This document shows, one piece after another, positions 1 to 5,284 of a stretch of 5,637 bases of DNA (within the stretch, counting starts at the first letter, position 1; the number at the start of each line of letters is the position of its first letter). Position numbers and translations under genes: made by a program. This DNA is from Planctomycetaceae bacterium (GTDB lineage Bacteria; Planctomycetota; Planctomycetia; Pirellulales; Thermoguttaceae): the NCBI GenBank assembly GCA_031288955.1, contig JAITQJ010000330.1:1-5637 (forward strand), given 5' to 3'. The notes below the pieces were generated by a model. It was not told the DNA's origin. It did not search any database and saw nothing but the letters and a program-made list of their open reading frames with translations.

Positions 1-399
1 GTACGTATTTTGTTTTGTTTCGCCTTCCCAAGTGTAACCATTTGCCTCAACGCTTGCCTCGCTTCCCGGCAGGGAGTATCCGCTGAAGAGCCAACCGTGG
101 TGTCCGCGGCGGTTGCCAAACGTTATTCGTGTACCAAACTGAAAATCGCTGCTCAACTCCTGTGCGTACAGCATATCCGCTAGCAAAGGAATGTTCCTTG
201 GACCATCAACTTTCCAATAAATCATATCGATAGCCCCATACACGCCGTCATTACTGCGGCGCGACCCGCCGAACGATTCAGGAGAATACGGTTTCCAAAG
301 ACGCAAAGAACCGTCCTGAGCGAAAAGCGAACCGGCTAATACACAAATCAGTACGGCGGCTATCCCCGTTAATAACGAATTCCGTTTCAGTGTAGTCAT
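1..399 (-). CDS. Partial secreted protein, probable BBP7-like planctomycete outer-membrane protein (N-terminal part)
   Basis: This open frame starts at ATG 399-397 and stays open for 133 codons to the left window edge, so the C-terminus is missing. The protein begins MTTLKRNSLL, followed by a hydrophobic stretch (residues 11-26) and a likely signal peptidase site after LFA (residues 25-27), so it should be exported by Sec. The mature part has a segment around residues 52-68 (GVYGAIDMIYWKVDGPR) and a Gly/aromatic-rich segment around 88-108 (FGTRITFG, GWLFSGYSL). These resemble the opening beta-strands of the planctomycete BBP7 (DUF1551-like) outer-membrane barrel proteins. That family call is from memory and only moderately sure; export is well supported. 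An AAGGAAGAGG ribosome binding site precedes the ATG. The gene lies downstream of the ABC ATPase gene on the same strand, across a 161-bp gap with its own regulatory-looking sequence, so it may be transcribed separately. Confidence 0.75.
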   Translation of the reverse strand, partial: MTTLKRNSLLTGIAAVLICVLAGSLFAQDGSLRLWKPYSPESFGGSRRSNDGVYGAIDMIYWKVDGPRNIPLLADMLYAQELSSDFQFGTRITFGNRRGHHGWLFSGYSLPGSEASVEANGYTWEGETKQNTY

Positions 400-401
400 T
401 G

Positions 402-411
402 CCTCTTCCTT
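402..411 (-). promoter_or_regulatory. Ribosome binding site of the 1-399 gene
   Basis: On the minus strand this reads AAGGAAGAGG; the AAGGA core is 7 nt before the ATG at 399. It fixes the start of the partial gene. It is notable because the other full-length genes in the window have no recognisable Shine-Dalgarno sequence. Confidence 0.7.
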
Positions 412-418
412 AAGTCGG

Positions 419-447
419 TTAACCGTTTTTTTCGGAAAAACGGTTAA
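419..447. repeat. Perfect inverted repeat (12-bp stem, 5-nt loop) in the leader of the 1-399 gene
   Basis: The arms TTAACCGTTTTT (419-430) and AAAAACGGTTAA (436-447) are perfectly complementary around TTCGG (431-435). It lies about 20 nt upstream of the ATG at 399 and just before its ribosome binding site. As minus-strand RNA the hairpin is not followed by a U-tract, so it is not a standard intrinsic terminator for the ABC gene. An operator dyad, an RNA leader structure or a weak terminator all remain possible. Confidence 0.6.
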
Positions 448-525
448 ATCCCGTTAATACCTAACACTACTCTCTTTCCTTTTCGGCATATATCTACTTT
501 GCTCTTAATCAGGATTGGTACAGAC

Positions 526-554
526 GAAATAATTTGTGCAACCGTTAATGTCAA
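526..554 (-). promoter_or_regulatory. Possible promoter of the 1-399 gene (weak)
   Basis: On the minus strand a consensus -35 TTGACA (554-549) is followed 17 bp later by a poor -10, TATTTC (531-526). Transcription would start near 520 and give a leader of about 120 nt containing the 419-447 hairpin. The -35 is perfect and overlaps a CCGTTAAT octamer (542-549). The -10 matches the consensus at only three of six positions, so this is tentative. Confidence 0.3.
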
Positions 555-560
555 CCTAAA

Positions 561-1394
561 TTACCTAAAAGGTTTTTTCGCCGCTATCGCACCAAGGCTA
601 ACGGCAGTAAATTGCTGAATACGGGCATCGCCGGAACGGACGAATTCTTCCGGTGTGCCGTCGAAGATAATTTGCGGTTCGCCGTCCGTCAGTTTCGCCA
701 GCGGCGATAACATTATAATCCGCTGTGCAACTTTGCACGCCGAATATAAATCGTGTGTGACCATAATGCTCGTAACACCGTAACGCTGACGGACACTTAT
801 CATCAAATCGTTGATAACATCGCTCATCACGGGGTCAAGCCCCGTCGTCGGTTCATCGTAAAGCATCAATTCCGGTTCGAGAGCCAACGCTCTGGCAATG
901 CCGACGCGTTTCCGCATTCCGCCGGACAGTTCCGCCGGCTTTTTTATCAAAGTCTGGTCATCCAGCAAGCCGGTTTCGTGTAATAGTTGTTTTACCGTTT
1001 CGGCAACAGCCTTGCGGTCAAGCGGTTTTTTCGGCTTTCCCGTGTTTTGGATAATCGGAAATGCCACGTTTTCTTCAATCGTCATACTATCGAACAACGC
1101 CGCCTGCTGAAAGACGAAACCGAAACGTGTACGGATTTGCGCTAAATCGAAATACGGCAGTTGACTCAAATCGCTGTTGTCGAACAGAACCCGCCCCGAT
1201 GCAGGCTGATTCAGCAGGATAAGCGTTTTCAACAGAACGGTTTTACCGCAGCCGCTTTCGCCGATGACAGCAACACTTTCCCCCCGTTCGACGGAAAACG
1301 TAATGTTCCGCAGCACCGGATTGGTGCCGAAACTGACATTGAGGTCTTCAACGGCAATCAGCGGTATCTGCGGTTGACAATGGGTATCGGACAA
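561..1394 (-). CDS. ABC transporter ATP-binding protein, MlaF/Mkl (Ttg2A) family
   Basis: This is a 277-residue cytoplasmic ATPase that would power an ABC importer or lipid transporter. Visible motifs in order are Walker A GESGCGKT (45-52), Q-loop FQQ (95-97), signature LSGGM (156-160), Walker B LMLYDEP (176-182), D-loop GLDP (185-188) and the switch His in MVTHD (H214). The text ELSGGMRKRVGIARALALEP and the C-terminal GTPEEFVRSGD segment match the MlaF/Mkl group, whose best-known members maintain outer-membrane lipid asymmetry with MlaE and MlaD partners. The start is a TTG (1394-1392): the frame closes at a stop at 1446-1448 and no ATG or GTG lies between. No Shine-Dalgarno sequence is visible. 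No permease or MCE-domain gene adjoins it: upstream is a divergent DUF1080 gene, downstream a secreted protein. Family is confident; the transported substrate is not known. Confidence 0.93.
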   Translation of the reverse strand: MSDTHCQPQIPLIAVEDLNVSFGTNPVLRNITFSVERGESVAVIGESGCGKTVLLKTLILLNQPASGRVLFDNSDLSQLPYFDLAQIRTRFGFVFQQAALFDSMTIEENVAFPIIQNTGKPKKPLDRKAVAETVKQLLHETGLLDDQTLIKKPAELSGGMRKRVGIARALALEPELMLYDEPTTGLDPVMSDVINDLMISVRQRYGVTSIMVTHDLYSACKVAQRIIMLSPLAKLTDGEPQIIFDGTPEEFVRSGDARIQQFTAVSLGAIAAKKPFR

Positions 1395-1402
1395 GGGACA
1401 AT
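1374..1402 (+). promoter_or_regulatory. Predicted promoter of the tandem DUF1080 gene
   Basis: TTGACA (1374-1379), a 17-bp spacer and GACAAT (1397-1402) form a sigma-70-like promoter with a perfect -35 and a -10 that matches TATAAT at four positions, including the important A2 and T6. Transcription would start near 1409, leaving about 27 nt before the ATG at 1436. It lies within the first codons of the divergent ABC gene. Confidence 0.5.
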
Positions 1403-1421
1403 AGACGGTGCGCTTTCGTTC

Positions 1422-1449
1422 ATTGTCTATTTTCGATGCCCTTTGTCAA
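1422..1449 (-). promoter_or_regulatory. Predicted promoter of the ABC ATPase gene
   Basis: On the minus strand TTGACA (1449-1444) is followed after 16 bp by GACAAT (1427-1422). Transcription would start near 1415, about 20 nt before the TTG start at 1394. It uses the same hexamers as the opposing promoter and sits inside the signal-peptide codons of the plus-strand gene. Confidence 0.5.
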
Positions 1450-3157
1450 CCGTTTCGCTTTCCTTGTGCTGTTTTTGGTGCCTTTTCCGGTTTTTACTCT
1501 TGCGCAGATGCGGGACTTGATGACGAACGTTGACACAACAAAACCGCAAACTACTCCACAAACTCCTCCGCCAACTCCTTCGCAAAATCCCCCCCCCGCC
1601 CCGCCGGCAAAAAATGCTAACCCCATTCAGTTGTTTCCGCCGAATCCTGCACCGCTCGTACCGGGACAGAAGCCGAGTCAGCCGCCGGCACCAGCGGCAG
1701 TCGTTCCGCTGACGACCGGAGGTTCAATGTCGCGCATAATGCAGGAGGCACAGATATTTCGGGGAGCAGAAAAATCAAGTAAAAAGCCGGAAGAGGAACC
1801 GGTCATTTCCGCTTCCGCTGTTTTAGCACCAGCGGACAAAAGCCGTTTGACCTTTTTTGAAGCGGAAACGGAAGACGAGCGTCTCAACCGGGAACTAAAA
1901 CAGGCGCGTATTGCTGCCGAGGCGGTTGCCGACCCCGATAGAAGAGCCGCCGAATTGGAAGCGGTAAAAAAACGTGAAGAGTCCCGCAAAAAATGGCTCG
2001 AACGCCGCAGTCTTGCCGAATACGGTGCCGAACCGTTTATCACGCCGATACTCCGCAGCGAATATCTGCAAGGCGGCTGGTGTCAACTTTTTGACGGCAA
2101 AACCGATTTCGGCTGGCAAATCCAAAACAGCGGACATTATGCCGGCGGACAGTTTTCGTTTTCGGACGGCGAAATCAAGAGCGACCCGTATCATCCCGGA
2201 CTGCTGCTGACACAATCGCAATTCGGTCCCTTTGCGCTGCGTTTCGAGTACCAAAGCGATGACGATGCAGAAGTTTTTCTCCTGCTTAAAACGCCGCCGA
2301 ATCCTGACGACCTGCACAGTTCCTGTTATACGGTTGTGCTTCATTCAGCGATACCAATGCGTTCGACAGGTTCGATTCTCGGCAGGCAAAACAGTTACGG
2401 CGACCAGGAACGTGATAACAGTACCTGGCGCAGCATAACGGCACAGAGCGACGGTTCGCAGTTGCAACTTTGGATTGACCGGCAAAATCCGGTAACACTC
2501 ATCGACGCAAAACCGATTCCTTACGGACACATCGGTTTCCTCGTTGCGAAAGGCAGTGCCCGTTTTCGTCATATTTTCTGGAAACCGTCTGCACCGCTGC
2601 GGCTTTTTGATGCCGCTAACGACCCGCAAAAAATCTGGAGGCAACTGCCGAAAAATTTGCAATTCGGCGAAACGGCAGATTCGGGAATATTCCGTTTATC
2701 AGGCGGTCCGGGAGTTGTCGAAACGAAAGAGACGTTCGGCAATTTCGTTCTGCAACTGGAATACTATAACGGCATTACGTCGTCGCGTGCCGGTTTATTT
2801 TTCCGTTCAAGACCGAACGAGGCGGAAACGGGTTACGAAGTTTCGCTGCAAAATTTTCCCGTCCGCGAAGACCGGGAAACATCCGTCGGCGTTGATGCCG
2901 GTTCGTTTCGCGGGATAAAAGATGCCCGGTATGTACGGGTGACGGACGGCGTGTGGAATTATCTGACGCTTTTGGCTGCTGACCGGCATTTTCAGACCTG
3001 GATTAACGGCGTGCCGGTGTGTGAAATAACGGACAAACGCCGGAAAAAAGAAAATTCGCCGACGGGACCGTTTTTGGATGCCGGTACACTGCAATTTTTT
3101 GCCCCGCAAAGCGGTTCGTCTCTCCAATTCCGCAATATGAAAATATCGGTGTATTAA
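1436..3157 (+). CDS. Secreted protein with two tandem 3-keto-disaccharide hydrolase (DUF1080) domains
   Basis: This is a 573-residue exported protein. Residues 1-24 are a signal peptide ending TLAQ. Residues 36-88 form a Pro-rich linker. Residues about 143-192 are a highly charged Glu/Lys/Arg-rich, probably coiled-coil helix. Two concanavalin-like DUF1080 domains follow. The first (about 213-383) opens with WCQLFDGKTDFGW, continues with GLLLTQSQFGPFALRFEY and ends FRHIFWKP. The second (about 388-573) carries VVETKETFGNFVLQLEYY, RAGLFFRSRP and the closing FRNMKISVY strand. The family includes hydrolases or lyases that cleave 3-keto-glycosides; which domain is active cannot be told here. The ATG is supported by the signal peptide directly after it, and no in-frame ATG lies in the 40 bp upstream. 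It has no visible Shine-Dalgarno sequence. Codons 52-54 form a run of nine C bases. It ends 4 bp into the convergent oxidoreductase gene. Confidence 0.9.
   Translation: MPFVNRFAFLVLFLVPFPVFTLAQMRDLMTNVDTTKPQTTPQTPPPTPSQNPPPAPPAKNANPIQLFPPNPAPLVPGQKPSQPPAPAAVVPLTTGGSMSRIMQEAQIFRGAEKSSKKPEEEPVISASAVLAPADKSRLTFFEAETEDERLNRELKQARIAAEAVADPDRRAAELEAVKKREESRKKWLERRSLAEYGAEPFITPILRSEYLQGGWCQLFDGKTDFGWQIQNSGHYAGGQFSFSDGEIKSDPYHPGLLLTQSQFGPFALRFEYQSDDDAEVFLLLKTPPNPDDLHSSCYTVVLHSAIPMRSTGSILGRQNSYGDQERDNSTWRSITAQSDGSQLQLWIDRQNPVTLIDAKPIPYGHIGFLVAKGSARFRHIFWKPSAPLRLFDAANDPQKIWRQLPKNLQFGETADSGIFRLSGGPGVVETKETFGNFVLQLEYYNGITSSRAGLFFRSRPNEAETGYEVSLQNFPVREDRETSVGVDAGSFRGIKDARYVRVTDGVWNYLTLLAADRHFQTWINGVPVCEITDKRRKKENSPTGPFLDAGTLQFFAPQSGSSLQFRNMKISVY
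1589..1597 (+). repeat. Homopolymer of nine C bases within the Pro-rich linker
   Basis: Codons 52-54 (CCC CCC CCC) form a nine-base C run, preceded by T and followed by G. Runs of this length are prone to slippage in replication and sequencing. A gain or loss of one base would shift the frame before both DUF1080 domains. Confidence 0.9.
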
Positions 3158-4470
3158 ACGGCAAACGCTTTGTCATCAAGAACAACGGTTTTTCCCGTTT
3201 CGGCGGCTTCGGCAATTTTCCAGGCGATAACGTGTGCCGGAAATGCCGCACGAGCCGTACAGTTCGGCTTCACTTTGCCCCGCACTGCCTCAATAAAATT
3301 CTGCAAATGCAACTGCATCACCGATTCGCTGCGGACTACCGGCAATAAATACGGAACAACATTGCCCGTTTCACGAACGCTTATCAAATTCGGGTCTTCT
3401 CCTTCCGCCGCAACGTTTTCCTTTGCAATGTCGCCGCGGCTCACGAGCGCATTCCATTTTGCTAAACCGGGTTCGGCGTGCAGCCGAAAAAATTGAGCGT
3501 TTAGCGACGTTTGCAGCGAACCGTTGACACCAAGAATATGTTCAAAAGGCAGCGTTCCGCCGCCGCTGGTCGTCATCCAAACCCGTCCCGCCGCCCGCAC
3601 CGGCTTGCCGTCGAGTTGATACGTCAGCAGTGCCGAAGCATTATCGTAACAATCGCCGAACGTAAAATAATCCAAGCCGCCCAACGCCTTGATTTCCGTT
3701 GGTCGGGCATTAAAGTACCATTCAAAAACATCGAACTGCTGCGCAAAGAATGCCGTACATTGCCCGTTACAATAATGCCGGTAATTCCGCCAGTTGCGGT
3801 ATTCCGCCATTGATTTGTAACCGTAACGTTTCAAATAATCGTCTTCCAGCGTGTCCCGTTTTGCCCAAATTAATTCCGAGTGAATACGCCGATACGCTTG
3901 GGCATCGAAATGCGTAATCGTTCCGAAAAGCAATTTTCTGGACTCGGCATCGAGCAGTTTGTCCGCAACGTGCCGATAACGCGGGTCGCTTCGCCGTTCA
4001 AAGGCGATTTGCAACACTTTGCCGCTTTGTTCCGCTTTCTGAATGACTTTCCGGGCATCAGCAATATTCGTTGCCATCATTGTTTCGCAATAGACATTCC
4101 AACCGGCATCAAGAGCATCCAGTGTTTGCCGGCTATGCACAAAGTCCGGCGTGGCGATGATGACGGCATCGATATTGGATTTTTCTTTGGCGAGCAGTTC
4201 CTGAAAATCGCTGTAAGCAGCCGTTTCAGTATCTTCGTCTTCGAGGTAACGTTGGGCAGATTTGAGGGCGGTCGGTTGGATGTCGCACAAGGCGGCGAAC
4301 TTCATTTGATTATTTTTCAGACCGGCGTTGATAAGGGAGCGTCCTTGTCTTCCGCAGCCGGCGAGAGCAACGCGGACGGGCTTGACCGCATCGGCGAAGA
4401 GCGGAGCGGACATTACACCGGCGGCAGCCGCGGTTCCCAGAGCGATAAAATCCCTGCGTTGTATTGCCAT
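3154..4470 (-). CDS. Tat-exported Gfo/Idh/MocA-family oxidoreductase lacking the usual catalytic triad
   Basis: This 438-residue protein is NAD(P)-dependent by family. The start at 4470 places the twin-arginine signal QRRDFIALG at residues 4-12, with a hydrophobic region and a likely cut after FADA (25-28). An earlier in-frame ATG at 4581 would bury the signal and overlap the upstream gene. The Rossmann domain shows GCGRQG (38-43), CDI with D63, and ATPD (106-109). The substrate domain includes FERRSDPRY (157-165), NWRNYRHYCNG (226-236) and YDN (275-277). The family's EKP lysine is replaced in YCETMM (127-132, T130). The usual D-x-x-x-H reads A-F-F-A-Q (240-244), so the Asp and His are missing too. 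Cofactor binding may persist, but normal dehydrogenase chemistry is doubtful. It follows a DUF1080 gene by 49 bp on the same strand, fitting a 3-keto-glycoside pathway outside the cytoplasm. No clear Shine-Dalgarno sequence precedes it. Family is confident; activity and substrate are unknown. Confidence 0.92.
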   Translation of the reverse strand: MAIQRRDFIALGTAAAAGVMSAPLFADAVKPVRVALAGCGRQGRSLINAGLKNNQMKFAALCDIQPTALKSAQRYLEDEDTETAAYSDFQELLAKEKSNIDAVIIATPDFVHSRQTLDALDAGWNVYCETMMATNIADARKVIQKAEQSGKVLQIAFERRSDPRYRHVADKLLDAESRKLLFGTITHFDAQAYRRIHSELIWAKRDTLEDDYLKRYGYKSMAEYRNWRNYRHYCNGQCTAFFAQQFDVFEWYFNARPTEIKALGGLDYFTFGDCYDNASALLTYQLDGKPVRAAGRVWMTTSGGGTLPFEHILGVNGSLQTSLNAQFFRLHAEPGLAKWNALVSRGDIAKENVAAEGEDPNLISVRETGNVVPYLLPVVRSESVMQLHLQNFIEAVRGKVKPNCTARAAFPAHVIAWKIAEAAETGKTVVLDDKAFAV

Positions 4471-4519
4471 TGTATTTTTTTCTATCATATCGGTTGACGC
4501 TGCAAGGTACAGCACAATG

Positions 4520-5152
4520 TTACCGCAAACGGTACTTAACGTTTCGTATTTCGCCTTCCGAAGACCAGGAGCAAAAGCCAAGCGGTTTGTAATCGTCCAT
4601 CTCGAACCGCACTGAAAATGCTCTGTCTTCGGTGTCTAAATCAATGACGGATTTTTCGTTCCATTTTTTTTCTTTATCCGGTTTCGCAATCCAGACCTGT
4701 ATTTTCTTTTTTGTAACAAGAATTCGGAACCGGTACCAAACGTTATCTTCGTAGTCATAATTGAGGCTTGATTCGTTTTCCGAGGCATCTGAACCGTTAA
4801 TGCTGCTCAAACCGGTAATCGCCCCGCCCCAGCCGCCGTTGACGAGCGTGCAGAATTCCTTGTTGACCGGAAACGTACAGGCGGCGAAAAAATCGCTGCC
4901 CTGTGTCCGCCGGGCTTCATACGATAACTCGTAATCAATGAGCGGAAAATTTTTATCATAACGGACTCCGGTCATTGATTCGCCGCGTCCGATGACTAAA
5001 ACGTCTTTTTTCGCTGTAACTTTTCCGGCTCCGCTGTATTTCGGCATAGACCAATTTTGAAGTGTCCCGTCAAAAAGCGGTTTCCACGTCTCTTCGGCTG
5101 CCGGAGAGGATATGCAAAAAAGTACAAAGACGGCGGAAAGAATTCGGTACAT
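4520..5152 (-). CDS. Secreted single-domain 3-keto-disaccharide hydrolase (DUF1080) family protein
   Basis: This is a 210-residue exported protein. Residues 1-18 form a Sec signal peptide (MYRILSAVFVLFCISSPA), with the mature protein starting near AEETW. A single DUF1080 concanavalin-like domain fills the rest: WKPLFDGTLQNW (23-34), the TGVRYDKNFPLIDYELSYEA strand pair (61-80), the Gly-rich CTLVNGGWGGAITGLSS (101-117), WYRFRILV (139-146), IQVWI (151-155) and the final IRNVKYRLR (202-210). Family members hydrolyse or eliminate 3-keto-glycosides, often next to Gfo/Idh/MocA oxidoreductases that make the keto group, and such a gene follows here by 49 bp. A TTGACA-N17-GACAAT promoter lies upstream and would give a leader of roughly 37 nt without a Shine-Dalgarno sequence. 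The ATG is supported by the signal peptide. Family is confident; the substrate is not known. Confidence 0.9.
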   Translation of the reverse strand: MYRILSAVFVLFCISSPAAEETWKPLFDGTLQNWSMPKYSGAGKVTAKKDVLVIGRGESMTGVRYDKNFPLIDYELSYEARRTQGSDFFAACTFPVNKEFCTLVNGGWGGAITGLSSINGSDASENESSLNYDYEDNVWYRFRILVTKKKIQVWIAKPDKEKKWNEKSVIDLDTEDRAFSVRFEMDDYKPLGFCSWSSEGEIRNVKYRLR

Positions 5153-5195
5153 TGGAATTTAGGAGGCAATGTGTTGTAAAACGGACACTTGTTCC

Positions 5196-5224
5196 ATTGT
5201 CGTTCAATTTTATCCAACTGTCAA
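5196..5224 (-). promoter_or_regulatory. Predicted promoter of the DUF1080-oxidoreductase pair
   Basis: On the minus strand TTGACA (5224-5219), 17 bp, then GACAAT (5201-5196) give a sigma-70-like promoter. Transcription would begin near 5189 and reach the ATG at 5152 after about 37 nt. Hexamers and spacing are identical to the promoter at 1374-1402. It is the only good promoter before the two genes and probably serves both. Confidence 0.55.
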
Positions 5225-5284
5225 TCACTTGCGTTTTTGAGGACACAAAAATAAAAGGGCGATAGCCGCTGGCGGGCAAAAACG

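Larger units (their letters stand above)
1371..1452. repeat. Imperfect inverted repeat framing the divergent start region
   Basis: The left arm (1371-1389) reads CGGTTGACAATGGGTATCG. The reverse complement of the right arm (1434-1452) reads CGGTTGACAAAGGGCATCG. They agree at 17 of 19 positions, separated by 44 bp. Each arm carries a TTGACA -35 pointing inward. The left arm lies inside the first codons of the ABC gene; the right arm covers the start codon and signal-peptide codons of the opposite gene. Confidence 0.7.

Noticed and set aside
1895..2344. 149-codon minus-strand frame opposite the tandem DUF1080 gene
   Set aside because: Antisense shadow with no recognisable motif or ribosome binding site; the plus-strand gene explains this stretch.
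3184..3199. Small hairpin AACGG-TTTTTC-CCGTT just past the convergent stops
   Set aside because: A five-bp stem with no following T-tract inside a coding region; not enough for a terminator.
3880..4497. 205-codon plus-strand frame opposite the oxidoreductase gene
   Set aside because: Antisense shadow of a strongly supported gene; its translation shows no recognisable domain.
4494..4518. Plus-strand TTGACG with CACAAT downstream
   Set aside because: The spacer is only about 13 bp and it points against the surrounding genes.
4471..4581. Longer start of the oxidoreductase at ATG 4581 (or 4488)
   Set aside because: It would put 37 (or 6) residues before the twin-arginine signal and the longer form overlaps the upstream DUF1080 gene; the start at 4470 gives a standard Tat signal.
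5161..5239. Plus-strand AGGAGG (5161-5166) followed by ATG at 5168 and a 23-codon frame
   Set aside because: The spacing of about 1-2 nt is too short, the peptide has no features, and the stretch is better explained as the leader and promoter of the minus-strand DUF1080 gene.
5247..5284. Possible terminator after the Rpn-family gene (GC-rich stretch followed by TTTTATTTTT on the minus strand)
   Set aside because: The only stem is CCGC/GCGG with a 2-nt loop, and the T-rich stretch begins well after it; too weak to call.
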